Below, piece after piece: positions 1 to 9,269 of a DNA stretch of 64,000 nt (positions are counted from its first letter, which is position 1; each line of letters starts with the position of its first letter). The notes under the pieces are model-generated. The model was not told the origin of the DNA. It was given only the letters and a program-made list of their open reading frames with translations, and did no database searches. The position numbers and the translations under genes were made by a program. Source of the DNA: Gillisella vitis. GTDB taxonomy: Bacteria > Pseudomonadota > Alphaproteobacteria > Rhizobiales > Rhizobiaceae. Location of the stretch: contig NZ_LMVL02000002.1 of NCBI RefSeq assembly GCF_001541345.2, forward strand, positions 186,001-250,000, in the 5' to 3' direction.

Positions 1-180
1 CATGGCGATTTCGCCAGGCGTCATCTGATCAACGGGCTTGGTCATGCTCGGGATAGAGCCGGTCGACATTTTGTCGGTATTGGAGGTGGTGGCGCAGCCT
101 GTTAGCGCCAGCGCCAGAGCAAACACCGAAAGAGCCGGCAGTGCCCCGCAAATCTGAATGGATGAACGCCAAACAGCCAT
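1..180 (-). CDS. Lipoprotein, N-terminal 60 residues (possibly TadD-like)
   Basis: The gene runs off the left edge, so only the N-terminus is seen. The product starts MAVWRSSIQICG, has a hydrophobic stretch and a lipobox-like LALTGC, so it should be a lipidated envelope protein. The residues after the lipobox (a TGSI segment, then PVDQMTPGEIAM) resemble the start of rhizobial TadD-type TPR lipoproteins of pilus assembly, but this is from memory and the diagnostic TPR part lies outside the window. The gene is divergent from the aminopeptidase gene, with about 270 bases between them. Confidence 0.55.
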   Translation of the reverse strand, partial: MAVWRSSIQICGALPALSVFALALALTGCATTSNTDKMSTGSIPSMTKPVDQMTPGEIAM

Positions 181-454
181 CACTCTATCCCCATACCCCT
201 GAATTCACAGGCGGACGAATCACCGTCATCGATCCTGCAACCATAGAAAAGCAATAATCTGTTAACCCTAATGGAGTGTTAAAATGCCTCTGGTCTGCGC
301 GACCATTCGGCGTTTGACATTCAAGTCAGCCGCATATGTGCGGGAAAAATCGGACCGGGTCCTCTCGACAGAGAAAACTGCCGCGAAGGAACTGATTCTA
401 AGGAATTTTGCGGTAAAGCTGACCTTGAAGTGATGGAACAGCAAAAGGGCAATC

Positions 455-1843
455 ATGGCACCTTATCAATATATTGAAAGACCCACCCCGTTTCTGACCA
501 AGGGCGGTAAGTCCCTGCCGATTTTCGCGGTGACGCCTGCCCATATCGAAACCGGGGCGATTGATCCTCTTGCACTCGATTGGGCGAAGAAGGCAGGCTA
601 CAAGGCGGATGTGGGTTCGCTGCTGCTGATCCCCACCAGCGATGGACAATTGGGCGGAGCGCTCTTTGGTCTGGGCAGGGCGCCAGGAGAAAATCCATTT
701 CTGGCGGGCAAGTTGGCGCGGGCATTGCCGGCTGGCGACTGGCATATCGAGACCGCGCCATTGACGGCCAACCGGTTGGTTCTGGGCTATGGTCTGGGCA
801 GCTATCGTTTCGAGCGCTATAAGGCCGACCGCTCGGATCATCCCAAACTGCTGATGCCTCAGGATGCGGATGCCAGCGACATTGCCCGCCAACTGGCGGG
901 CGTTTTCCTGGCCCGCGACCTGATCAACACGCCCACCAATGACATGGGACCGGCAGATCTGGAAAAAGCCTTCCGGGCACTGGCCGACCATTATAAGGCA
1001 GAGGTCAGCGTGGTGATCGGCGATGAACTGCTGCACCGGAATTTTCCTCTGGTTCACACCGTGGGCCGGGCCAGCGCCCAGGCGCCGAGGCTTCTCGAAA
1101 TGCGCTGGGGCAAGAAGGGCCACAAGAAGGTTACCCTGGTCGGCAAGGGCGTCTGTTTCGATACCGGCGGGCTGGATATCAAGCCGTCTTCATCCATGCT
1201 GTTGATGAAGAAGGACATGGGCGGTGCGGCCAATGTGCTGGGCCTTGCCCTGATGATCATGGATGCCAAGCTGAAGGTGGATCTGCGCGTCCTCGTGCCT
1301 GCCGTGGAAAACTCCATAGCCGGCAATGCATTCCGGCCCAGTGACATCTATACAAGCCGTCAGGGCCTGACGGTTCAGATCGACAATACCGATGCCGAGG
1401 GACGGTTGATCCTGGCTGATGCGCTGACCTATGCCGACGAAGAAGAGCCGGACCTGCTGATCGATATGGCGACGCTGACGGGGGCTGCCCGGGTGGCGCT
1501 CGGGCCGGATGTGCCGGCATTTTTCTCCAATGACGATGCACTCGCCTATGACCTGGCCGATTCAAGCCTGGAAACGGACGACCCGATGTGGCGCCTGCCG
1601 CTTTTCCCCGGTTACGAAAAAATGGTCCGCTCGCAGATTGCCGACCTCACTAATGCACCTGCGGGCGGCATGGCGGGGGCAATCACCGCTGCCCTGTTCC
1701 TGAAGCGCTTCGTGACCCGAACGGCAAGCTGGGCGCATTTCGACATTTTCGGCTGGGCGTCTCAAGAGCGGCCCCATAGCCCGGTTGGTGGGGAGGCGCA
1801 GGCAATTCGCGCCCTTTATCGTTACATATCGGCGCTGAAATAA
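455..1843 (+). CDS. M17 leucyl aminopeptidase family protein
   Basis: Cytosolic metallopeptidase removing N-terminal residues from peptides. The C-terminal catalytic half carries the M17 signature NTDAEGRLILADAL (aspartate and glutamate metal ligands) and an upstream LVGKGVCFDTGGLDIK segment that supplies the metal-binding lysine and aspartate. At 462 residues it is slightly shorter than E. coli PepA, as in the shorter alpha-proteobacterial members. The first about 150 residues are the less conserved N-terminal domain. The ATG at 455 is the first start in a long open frame. The gene stands alone and is followed by a strong hairpin at 1866-1905. Confidence 0.9.
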   Translation: MAPYQYIERPTPFLTKGGKSLPIFAVTPAHIETGAIDPLALDWAKKAGYKADVGSLLLIPTSDGQLGGALFGLGRAPGENPFLAGKLARALPAGDWHIETAPLTANRLVLGYGLGSYRFERYKADRSDHPKLLMPQDADASDIARQLAGVFLARDLINTPTNDMGPADLEKAFRALADHYKAEVSVVIGDELLHRNFPLVHTVGRASAQAPRLLEMRWGKKGHKKVTLVGKGVCFDTGGLDIKPSSSMLLMKKDMGGAANVLGLALMIMDAKLKVDLRVLVPAVENSIAGNAFRPSDIYTSRQGLTVQIDNTDAEGRLILADALTYADEEEPDLLIDMATLTGAARVALGPDVPAFFSNDDALAYDLADSSLETDDPMWRLPLFPGYEKMVRSQIADLTNAPAGGMAGAITAALFLKRFVTRTASWAHFDIFGWASQERPHSPVGGEAQAIRALYRYISALK

Positions 1844-1865
1844 GCGAAGCCGTTGACGATGCTGT

Positions 1866-1905
1866 CTTTATCCTCGAGAGGTTTGAAAATCTCTCGAGGA
1901 TAAAG
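1866..1905. terminator. Perfect 15-bp inverted repeat after the aminopeptidase gene
   Basis: CTTTATCCTCGAGAG at 1866-1880 is repeated as its exact reverse complement at 1891-1905 around a 10-base A/T-rich loop. It begins 22 bases after the aminopeptidase stop, so transcription termination or mRNA 3'-end protection is the simplest role. No T-run follows on either strand, so it is not a textbook intrinsic terminator. Confidence 0.6.
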
Positions 1906-2443
1906 GTGTGCCGAGATCTGAAATCCGGCAGTCTCTCTTCAATGGTCGTTCCTTAAAGCCGCTGTCCTCATCATTTCTCATTTGCAGGGACTCATGCCGA
2001 TTTGGGCTATCAGGCCTTGGCATTGTCGTGCCGTTTGACAGACTGTTCATCATCTGTTGACGACACGGAGGCTATCGTTCATTTTTTATTTTGACTATGA
2101 TTGTCGTGTTTTGAGTTCCAGGAGCCGGATATTTCTTAAGGTTGGCTGTAAGATCTCCTTCCTGTTGACGCCGAGCTGTCATCCAGGGAAACGTAGTCTA
2201 ACGATAAAAAATTATTTATTTACAATGAATTGTTGGATTTTTGCAGATGGTTTGCGTTGCGCCAAAGCGCAGACGAGATACGGATTGGGGGGATTTTTAT
2301 TTGAATTAAAATAATTATTCGGCATTTCAATTTTTGCGTGTTAAATTTCAAGAGTTAGAAAATTCAAATTTTTTTTATTTTACATTGGCATCTCCGCTCC
2401 ACACGTTTTCAGCGCATGGAACGGAAAAAAGGAGATTGATTTA
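1906..2443. other. AT-rich intergenic region without a supported gene
   Basis: Between the hairpin and the YceI gene there are about 540 bases, notably A/T-rich from about 2060 to 2430. An 85-codon open frame at 2057-2314 has no ribosome site, atypical composition and no recognisable domain, so I do not call it. The last 100 bases probably hold the promoter of the YceI gene, but no clear -35/-10 pair stands out. Confidence 0.5.
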
Positions 2444-3139
2444 ATGAATTTTAATATGAAAAAAATCGTTATAAATTCAGCATTTATTGGAATGGCAACG
2501 GGTTTTGGTGGCCTGACTATTGGCGGCGTGGCAACGGCTTCGGCGCAGGATGCGCAGACGGCCCCGCCCGCTGGGGTCTACAAGCTGGATCCGACCCATG
2601 CGAACCTGACATGGACGGTCAAGCACAATACGATTTCCAATTACACGGCTCGCTTTGGCAAGCTGGACGCGACGCTTTCGCTTGATCCGGCAAAAATCGA
2701 AGCCTCCAAGATCGAGGTAACGATTGATCCGACTTCGGTGGATGTGCCCTATCCCGCCGATTATAAAGCCACCCACGCCAAATCGCCCTATGCGACTTGG
2801 CCTGAGGAGATCAGCAAGGATCCGAAAAAGCTCAACAGTGGCGCTTTCCCGAAGATCACCTTCACATCGACCAGTGTGAAGAAAACCGGTGACAAGACGG
2901 CTGAAATCGTCGGTAACTTGACATTCCTGGGTGTCACCAAGCCGGTGACGTTGAATGCAACGCTGAACGGGGCCATTGACAGCCATCCATTTGCAGGTGT
3001 TCCGGCCATTGGATTTGCCGCGGAAGGTACGTTTGACAGAACAGCGTTTGGCCAACCTGTCGGTTTCGTCGGCAAGGATGTGACGATCCGCTTTGATGGT
3101 GAGTTCATCCAGGACCCGGCAGCGTCTCCATCCAAGTGA
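2444..3139 (+). CDS. YceI family periplasmic protein
   Basis: A 231-residue exported protein: basic N-terminus, hydrophobic segment and a likely signal-peptidase site after ATASA, then a YceI/lipocalin-like barrel from YKLDPTHANLTWTVKH onward. YceI domains bind isoprenoid-type lipids in a beta-barrel; the substrate here is unknown. The start at 2444 is supported by a GGAG at 2431-2434, nine bases upstream; an ATG four codons later has no such spacing. The next gene, a cytochrome b561, carries a second YceI domain at its C-terminus, so the two probably act together in the envelope. Confidence 0.85.
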   Translation: MNFNMKKIVINSAFIGMATGFGGLTIGGVATASAQDAQTAPPAGVYKLDPTHANLTWTVKHNTISNYTARFGKLDATLSLDPAKIEASKIEVTIDPTSVDVPYPADYKATHAKSPYATWPEEISKDPKKLNSGAFPKITFTSTSVKKTGDKTAEIVGNLTFLGVTKPVTLNATLNGAIDSHPFAGVPAIGFAAEGTFDRTAFGQPVGFVGKDVTIRFDGEFIQDPAASPSK

Positions 3140-3326
3140 TAGTGGACCCGAACTGATGATGAAAGCAGCGCGTGAGGCACAGGCCTCTGCGTAAAATGCC
3201 TTTGGGCCGATTGGGTTTCGCCGCGATATCAGCACCCTTAATCGGCCCAGAGCTTTCGCCGTAGCGGGCATTCGGCTCGCAAAATTTTCCGAATTTTATC
3301 ATTGATAAATATAGGTTTTAAGAGCC

Positions 3327-4697
3327 ATGAACACTGCGTTTCAGCACCAGACAGTATCGCGGGCTGCGGTACGCTACACCGGCGTTGCCATCGTGTTGCA
3401 TTGGGCGATCGCGCTGATGATCTTGTCGATGATCCCGATGGGATGGTGGATGGTGCGGGCCTTGAAAAAGCCTGAGACCCAGCAACTGGCCTATCAACTG
3501 TTCCAGATCCACAAATCCATCGGCTTTGCCATTCTGGCTTTGACCGTGCTGCGCATCGTCTGGCGGGCAACCCATAAGCCGCCCGCCCTGCCATCCGGCA
3601 TGAAGCTCTGGGAACGGTTTCTGGCCAATGCCACGCATATCGCTTTCTACGGCCTGATGCTGATCCTACCCTTGACCGGCTGGATTTACGTGTCTTCCGG
3701 CTGGGCGATTGCAACGGATCGCCCGCTGGACGTGGCGACCTCCTGGTTTGGCCTGTTTCCAATCCCGCATCTTCCGGGCCTTGAGGGAAACCGCAGCCTC
3801 GCCTTCGGCGCGATGGGCGCCCATAGCTATATGGCTTACGGCGGTGCAGTGCTGATCGCTTTGCATGTCGCGGCAGCCTTGAAGCATCAATTTATCGAAC
3901 GGGATGGTGTCTTAGCGCAGATGGTGCCTTTCCTGCGGGCCGGTAAAGCCGCGCACGGTACGTCTGGCAAAGGGAAGACCAGTGGGCTGTCGCATGGCTT
4001 CGGCTTGGCGCTTGTCGTGATGGCTGCCGCCATCGGCTGGGTCCTGCATTTGCCGCCGCCGCTTGCCGAGCAGCCATCGTCGGTGGAGGCGCAAGCTGAG
4101 CCGACCACCACTACGCCCCAGTCACCGGCAAGTGCCAGCCAGGCCAACCCTGCGCAAACCGATGTCCAAACCGCGCCAGTCCAGGCGGCAACCGCCCCTG
4201 TCTGGGTAATCGATATGGCATCGTCCAGCATCGGCTTTGGTGGCACCCATGCAGGCAATGCCTTCAATGGCCGGTTTGAAGAGTGGAGTGGCGATATTCG
4301 CTTCGATCCTGCCAATCTTCCTGGTTCGAAAGCGGTTATCCTGGTGAAAACGGCCTCCGCCAGGACCGGCGATGCGACCCAGGAGGGCTCGTTGAAGAAC
4401 GGTGAATGGCTCAATTCTACTCGGTTTCCGGAAGCCAAATTCGAAACCACGGAATTTCGCGCCTTGGGAGGCGACCGCTATGAGGCGAAAGGCACCCTGA
4501 GCATCAAGAACAAGCCTCTGCCGGTTGTCCTGCCCTTTACGTTGAAAATGGAGGGCAACAAGGCGCAGGTGGACGGTGCGTTGGAGCTGGATCGCGCCGC
4601 ACTCAATCTCGGAATGTTTTCCGATCCGTCGGCGGAATGGGTGTCGAAAACCATCTCTGTCAAGATTGCGGTGAGCGCAACAAAATCGGACTCTTGA
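3327..4697 (+). CDS. Cytochrome b561 fused to a C-terminal YceI domain
   Basis: A 456-residue inner-membrane protein. Residues 12-190 form a four-helix bacterial cytochrome b561 domain, with candidate haem histidines at about 25 (VLHWAIA), 62 (QIHKSIGF) and in the fourth helix region (GAHSYM, ALHVAA). A linker rich in proline, alanine, threonine and glutamine (about 252-290) follows one more hydrophobic segment, then a YceI barrel (about 292-456) beginning VWVIDMASSSIGFGG. The fusion tethers a lipid-binding barrel on the periplasmic side to a haem electron carrier, which suggests redox chemistry on a quinone or other isoprenoid. It lies 187 bases after the free-standing YceI gene and ends at a terminator. 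Confidence 0.88.
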   Translation: MNTAFQHQTVSRAAVRYTGVAIVLHWAIALMILSMIPMGWWMVRALKKPETQQLAYQLFQIHKSIGFAILALTVLRIVWRATHKPPALPSGMKLWERFLANATHIAFYGLMLILPLTGWIYVSSGWAIATDRPLDVATSWFGLFPIPHLPGLEGNRSLAFGAMGAHSYMAYGGAVLIALHVAAALKHQFIERDGVLAQMVPFLRAGKAAHGTSGKGKTSGLSHGFGLALVVMAAAIGWVLHLPPPLAEQPSSVEAQAEPTTTTPQSPASASQANPAQTDVQTAPVQAATAPVWVIDMASSSIGFGGTHAGNAFNGRFEEWSGDIRFDPANLPGSKAVILVKTASARTGDATQEGSLKNGEWLNSTRFPEAKFETTEFRALGGDRYEAKGTLSIKNKPLPVVLPFTLKMEGNKAQVDGALELDRAALNLGMFSDPSAEWVSKTISVKIAVSATKSDS

Positions 4698-4708
4698 TCG
4701 CATCCATC

Positions 4709-4749
4709 CATGACAGGCCCGGCCTCTTGCAGTGCCGGGCTTTGTCATG
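4709..4749 (+). terminator. Hairpin after the b561-YceI gene
   Basis: An imperfect inverted repeat (CATGACAGGCCCGGC against GCCGGGCTTTGTCATG) starts 12 bases after the b561-YceI stop. The GC-rich core and short T-run in the right arm suit an intrinsic terminator, and it separates this gene from the MarR gene. Confidence 0.6.
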
Positions 4750-4787
4750 TGATATATAACGGGTGCGAAACGAGAGCGGAGCCGAGG

Positions 4788-5138
4788 ATGAGCCTGGAAC
4801 TGACCGCAACGGCGGCACTGGGGCTTTGGCATCATGTAACCTTGCGCCAGGTGCAGGAGGATGGCCGTGACCTGACGCTGCGCCAGCTGTCCATCCTGCT
4901 GCATATCTATCTGGTTCCGCCGCCGCATACCGTTCGGGGGCTTGCCGCCACCCTCAAGGTCACCAAGCCGGTCATTACCCGCGCGCTCGATACCATGGGC
5001 GGTATGGGGTTTGTTGACCGCGTGCGCGATGATATGGACAAGCGCAATGTCATCATCAAGCGCACTGTGGCAGGGGCGCTTTATCTGGAAAAATTTGGCG
5101 ACCTGATCATTGAGCAGGCGCGTGGCATGAGGACGTGA
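4788..5138 (+). CDS. MarR-like winged-helix regulator
   Basis: A 116-residue cytoplasmic DNA-binding protein. The segment LTLRQLSILLHIYLVPPP, then the recognition helix LKVTKPVITRALDTMGGMG and a wing with RVRDDMDKRN form the MarR winged helix. I chose ATG 4788, preceded by GAGG, rather than an upstream in-frame start at 4710 that would run through the terminator hairpin. The stop is two bases before the NlpC/P60 ATG, so the two genes form an operon and the regulator may control that cell-wall hydrolase. Confidence 0.8.
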   Translation: MSLELTATAALGLWHHVTLRQVQEDGRDLTLRQLSILLHIYLVPPPHTVRGLAATLKVTKPVITRALDTMGGMGFVDRVRDDMDKRNVIIKRTVAGALYLEKFGDLIIEQARGMRT

Positions 5139-5140
5139 AC

Positions 5141-6001
5141 ATGCAACTGGACCGTCGGCTGAATGCCTATCGACATGATCTGGCCGATGCGGCCCTGCGC
5201 GACCGGGTGGACGCGGAGCGCTATGTCAGCGGCACATCAGCGCGTATTGCTGTGCCGGTTATCGCCCTGCGTCCGCGCCCGGATTTTGCCTGCGGGATCG
5301 ATACGGAGGTGCTGCTGGGCGAAGAGGTTACGGTCTTCGACCGGGCCGATGGCTGGGCCTGGGTGAAGGCCGGACTGGATGGTTATGTCGGTTATCTGCC
5401 GGAAACGGCGATTGCCGCCATCGAGGCGCCGCCCACGCATTGGGTAACAGTGCCACGCAGTTTTCTCTATACCGGTCCGGATCTGCGCTATCCCAATGCG
5501 CGGACCATCTCGATGGGGAGCCGGGTAACGGTCACCGGCGAGGCCGAGACCCGTGGCACCCGCTACTTCCTGCTGAGTGACGGTCATGCGGTGATTGCCG
5601 ATCATTGCCGCGCCCTGGGTACACCGGCAGGAGAGGATTATGTGGCCATCGCCGCCCGTTTTCTGGAAACGCCCTATCTCTGGGGCGGACGCAGCGGGCT
5701 TGGCATCGATTGCTCCGGCCTCGTCCAGCTCTCCATGCAGATGTGCGGGCTGAGCGCCCCGCGCGACAGCGACATGCAGGCGGCAGGCCTCGGCAGCCCG
5801 ATTGACCGGAGCGATCTGCGCCGGGGCGACCTGATCTTCTGGAAAGGCCATGCCGGCATCATGGAAGACGAGCGCACCTTGCTGCATGCCAACGGTCACA
5901 CGATGAGCGTCGCCTGCGAAGACGTAGACGCCGCCATCGCCCGGATCGGCTGGCTCTACCAGCAGCCGACCGGCTATCGCCGCCCGGAACGGATTGCTTA
6001 G
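5141..6001 (+). CDS. NlpC/P60 family peptidoglycan hydrolase with SH3 region
   Basis: A 286-residue protein. Residues about 35-150 contain one or two bacterial SH3-like segments (for example VALRPRPDF and GDLVKAGLDGYVGYL-type strands) and residues about 160-286 form an NlpC/P60 cysteine peptidase, with the catalytic cysteine in GIDCSGLVQLSMQ, a histidine in KGHAGIM and a further HANGHT. The family cleaves D-glutamyl-diaminopimelate links in stem peptides. No signal peptide is evident. A GTG at 5135 overlaps the MarR stop, but the GAGG at 5129-5132 is better spaced for ATG 5141. Confidence 0.87.
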   Translation: MQLDRRLNAYRHDLADAALRDRVDAERYVSGTSARIAVPVIALRPRPDFACGIDTEVLLGEEVTVFDRADGWAWVKAGLDGYVGYLPETAIAAIEAPPTHWVTVPRSFLYTGPDLRYPNARTISMGSRVTVTGEAETRGTRYFLLSDGHAVIADHCRALGTPAGEDYVAIAARFLETPYLWGGRSGLGIDCSGLVQLSMQMCGLSAPRDSDMQAAGLGSPIDRSDLRRGDLIFWKGHAGIMEDERTLLHANGHTMSVACEDVDAAIARIGWLYQQPTGYRRPERIA

Positions 6002-6101
6002 AGCATTTCCAGCAAAAGTGTGTAGCGGTTTTGCGTTCGGAAATGCGTCAAAACAAGGAGTTAGAGTATTTATGCGTTTCTATGAAACGCGGAAATGCTC
6101 T
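6000..6101. repeat. Rhizobial interspersed palindromic repeat
   Basis: A roughly 102-bp element bounded by AGAGCATTTCC and its reverse complement GGAAATGCTCT, with an internal GCGTTTC-TAT-GAAACGC hairpin. Elements of this form are scattered between genes in Agrobacterium and Rhizobium genomes; this statement is from memory. It lies between the 3' ends of two convergent genes, where it may also help stop transcription. Confidence 0.75.
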
Positions 6102-6126
6102 CGCCAATTCAATCAGGCAAACCCTG

Positions 6127-9105
6127 TCAATGCGCCTCGTCCCAATTGTTGGCGGCGCGGGCATCCACCTTCAGCGGCACGCGCATGGCGATGGCGGGCA
6201 TGGCGGCATTTTCCATGGTGGAGACGATGACTGGCAGGGCCGCGTCGATGGCCTCGTCTTCGACTTCGAAGATCAGTTCGTCATGCACCTGGAGCAGCAT
6301 CCGGGTTTTGTCACCGAGACCGGCCTTGGCCAGCGCCGGTTCCACCTGCACCATGGCGCGGCGGATGACATCGGCGGCGGAACCCTGGATGGGTGCGTTG
6401 ATTGCCGCCCGCTCGTTGAAGGCCCGCATCGATGGGTTGGAGGATTTGATCTCCGGGTAATGGGCGCGCCGTCCAAAGATGGTTTCGACATAGCCATGCT
6501 CGCGCACGAAGGCCTTGGTGCTTTCCATATAGTCCTTGATGCCGGGGAAGCGCTCGAAATATTTCTTGATGTACTCGCCTGCTTCCGACCGCTCAATGCT
6601 GAGCTGGTTGGCAAGGCCGAAGGCGGAAATGCCGTAGATGATCCCGAAATTGATCGCCTTGGCGCGGCGGCGCACTTCAGACGGCATGCCGTCCACCGGC
6701 ACGCCGAACATTTCAGAGGCCGTCATCGCATGGATATCGACACCATCGGCAAAGGCCTGGCGCAATTGCGGAATATCCGCCACATGGGCCAGCACCCGCA
6801 GCTCGATCTGGCTGTAATCGGCAGACAAGAGCTTATGGCCTGGGGTGGAAATGAAGGCGGTGCGGATCTTGCGGCCTTCGGCCGTGCGCACCGGGATATT
6901 TTGCAGGTTCGGCTCTGAGGAAGACAGGCGACCCGTTGTGGTGGCCGCCATGGAATAGGATGTGTGGACCCGCTTGGTCTGCGGGTGAACATAGCCGGGC
7001 AGGGCGTCAGTATAGGTGGATTTCAGCTTGGTCAGCTGGCGCCAATCGACAATCTTCCGGGGCAGGGGCTCGCCCTGGGCGGCCAGATCCTCCAGCACCT
7101 GCGCAGATGTGGACCATTGGCCGGTCTTGGTTTTCGAACCGCCGGGGAGATTCATCCTGCCAAACAGGATATCGCCCAACTGTTTGGGTGAACCGACATT
7201 GAAGCGCTCGCCAGCCAGTTCGTAAATTTCATCCTCGAAGGCGGCGGCCTTCTGCGCCAACTCGCCTGATAGCCGCGAGAGGATTTGCCGGTCGATGGTG
7301 ATGCCGCGCTCTTCCATCTCGGCCAGAACCGGCACCAGGGGCCGTTCCAGCCGCTCGTAGACCCGCGCCAAGCCTACAGCCGCAAGCCGTGGCTTCAGCA
7401 CCAGCCAGAGACGCAGCGTGACATCGGCATCTTCTGCGGCGTAGGCGGTCGCCTTGTCGATATCGACGAGATCGAAGGTGACAAGCGATTTTCCAGAGCC
7501 AGCGACCTCCTTATAGGGGATGGGCGTATGTCCGAGCCAGCGCTCCGACAGGCTGTCCATGCCATGGGCGCCGACGCCAGCTTCCAGCACATAGGACAGC
7601 AGCATCGTGTCGTCGAAACCCCTGATAACAATGCCGTGCCGCTTCATGACCAGGTAATCGTATTTCAGGTTCTGCGCCACTTTCAGAACCGATGGATCTT
7701 CCAGCAGGCCCTTCAAGGCCGCGAGTGCCGCATCCATCGGGATCTGGTTTTCCGCCAGTTTCAGTCCGTCGCTGAACAGGTCGTCACGACCGGTCTTGTG
7801 GCCAAGCGGCACATAGGCGGCGCGAATGGTTGCTGCGCCCGGCGACGCCGCATTGTCCTGAAGGGCGAGTGACACACCGACCAGATCGGCCTGCATCGGG
7901 TCAAGCGAGGTGGTTTCGGTATCGAAGGCGACAAACCCGGCCTCCCGCGCCGAGGCGATCCAGCCTTCCAGGGTGGGAAGATCGCGAATGGTCACATAGG
8001 TGGACCGGTCGATGGGTTGACCACCAAAGGCCGATTGCCGGGCAGCGGCGAGATCGGCAGGCGTCGCGCCATCGGCCTTTGCAGACTGTGCCGTGGGTTG
8101 TGTTTCTTGGCCGGGGGCAGGCGTTTGAGCTGCGGCACCGGCATCGAGATCCGGGCCACGGGCCGCAGCACCCCATTCCACTGAGATCGTCGCGGGCTCG
8201 ATGACGCCTGCATCACACTCGCAATTGTCGGCGACGCGCCGTGTCAGCGAGGTGAATTCCATGGCCTTCAGGAAGGCGACCAACTTTGGCCCATCCTGTT
8301 TTTCCAGCATCAGCGCGTCGAGCGGCATGTCGAGTGGCACGTCGGTACGCAGCGTTACCAATTGCCGTGACAGCTTGACCAGTTCGGCACCGGCCAGAAT
8401 GTTTTCGCGCCGCTTGTTCTGCTTGATTTCGGAGGCCCGGGCCATTAGCGTTTCCAGGTCGCCATATTCCTCCAGCAATTGCGCCGCCGTTTTCGGGCCG
8501 ATGCCGGGAATGCCTGGAATGTTATCGGTGCTGTCGCCGGTCAGCGATTGCAGGTCGATCATCTTTTCCGGCGGCACGCCCCATTTCTCGATAACGTCGG
8601 GAATGCCGATCTGCTTGTCCTTCATGCTGTCATACATATGGACATTGGCCGTCACCAACTGCATCAGGTCCTTGTCGGAGGAGACGATGGTGACATCCGC
8701 GCCAATGGCTTCGGCAGCCCGGGCATAGGTGGCGATGATGTCATCGGCCTCGAAACCCTCGGTCTCGATGCACGGCAGGTTGAAGGCTCGCGTCGCCTGG
8801 CGAATCAGCCCGAATTGCGGCACCAGATCTTCCGGCGGGGCCGAGCGATTGGCCTTATAGTCCGGATAGAGATCCTTGCGGAAGGTTTTCGACGAATAGT
8901 CGAAAATCACCGCCAAATGGGTGGGCGTGACCCCGACCGATGTGTCGCGCGCTTCGGTCAGCAACTTCCACATCATATTGCAGAAGCCCGAGACCGCGCC
9001 GACCGGCAGCCCGTCCGATTTGCGGGTCAGCGCCGGAAGCGCATGGAAGGCCCGGAAGATGAAGCCGGAGCCGTCGACAAGAAAGAGATGATCGCCTTTT
9101 TTCAT
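6127..9105 (-). CDS. polA: DNA polymerase I
   Basis: A 992-residue repair and Okazaki-fragment-processing polymerase. In order: a 5'-3' nuclease domain (MKKGDHLFLVDGSGFIFRAF, then VSSDKDLMQLV), an apparently intact 3'-5' exonuclease domain (FVAFDTETTSLDP) and the polymerase domain with motif A (SADYSQIELRVLAH), motif B (RRRAKAINFGIIYG) and motif C (LQVHDELIFEVED). The frame extends 14 codons upstream to 9147, but ATG 9105 gives the normal family N-terminus. It ends 26 bases from the repeat at 6000-6101. Confidence 0.97.
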   Translation of the reverse strand: MKKGDHLFLVDGSGFIFRAFHALPALTRKSDGLPVGAVSGFCNMMWKLLTEARDTSVGVTPTHLAVIFDYSSKTFRKDLYPDYKANRSAPPEDLVPQFGLIRQATRAFNLPCIETEGFEADDIIATYARAAEAIGADVTIVSSDKDLMQLVTANVHMYDSMKDKQIGIPDVIEKWGVPPEKMIDLQSLTGDSTDNIPGIPGIGPKTAAQLLEEYGDLETLMARASEIKQNKRRENILAGAELVKLSRQLVTLRTDVPLDMPLDALMLEKQDGPKLVAFLKAMEFTSLTRRVADNCECDAGVIEPATISVEWGAAARGPDLDAGAAAQTPAPGQETQPTAQSAKADGATPADLAAARQSAFGGQPIDRSTYVTIRDLPTLEGWIASAREAGFVAFDTETTSLDPMQADLVGVSLALQDNAASPGAATIRAAYVPLGHKTGRDDLFSDGLKLAENQIPMDAALAALKGLLEDPSVLKVAQNLKYDYLVMKRHGIVIRGFDDTMLLSYVLEAGVGAHGMDSLSERWLGHTPIPYKEVAGSGKSLVTFDLVDIDKATAYAAEDADVTLRLWLVLKPRLAAVGLARVYERLERPLVPVLAEMEERGITIDRQILSRLSGELAQKAAAFEDEIYELAGERFNVGSPKQLGDILFGRMNLPGGSKTKTGQWSTSAQVLEDLAAQGEPLPRKIVDWRQLTKLKSTYTDALPGYVHPQTKRVHTSYSMAATTTGRLSSSEPNLQNIPVRTAEGRKIRTAFISTPGHKLLSADYSQIELRVLAHVADIPQLRQAFADGVDIHAMTASEMFGVPVDGMPSEVRRRAKAINFGIIYGISAFGLANQLSIERSEAGEYIKKYFERFPGIKDYMESTKAFVREHGYVETIFGRRAHYPEIKSSNPSMRAFNERAAINAPIQGSAADVIRRAMVQVEPALAKAGLGDKTRMLLQVHDELIFEVEDEAIDAALPVIVSTMENAAMPAIAMRVPLKVDARAANNWDEAH

Positions 9106-9232
9106 GCGCCAAGGGATAGCGCGGCGGCTCAAAAAGGTCCATGCCACATCATGCCAAAACCGTTTACAGAGTGAAGTGACGAATTTTCTGTGTCATCACG
9201 AAAAGCTTACCGCTTTGTAATCATTCCTTCCC

Positions 9233-9263
9233 TTGAAAAAACACATTTGGCCGCGCATTTACT
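9233..9263 (+). promoter_or_regulatory. Candidate sRNA promoter
   Basis: TTGAAA at 9233-9238 could serve as -35, and TTTACT at 9258-9263 as -10, though the 19-base spacer is long. A start near 9270 would give a transcript of about 150 bases ending at the terminator at 9377-9418, and no open frame of note lies in between. Confidence 0.4.
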
Positions 9264-9269
9264 AGTCAG

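Noticed and set aside
2057..2314. 85-codon frame in the AT-rich region
   Set aside because: No ribosome site, unusual amino-acid composition and no homology I can recognise.
2477..3271. 264-codon minus-strand frame across the YceI gene
   Set aside because: The plus-strand YceI gene has a signal peptide and good ribosome site; the reverse product looks random.
6031..6918. Plus-strand frame across the 3' end of polA and the repeat
   Set aside because: It lies opposite the conserved polymerase motifs and its translation is histidine/glycine-rich without a domain.
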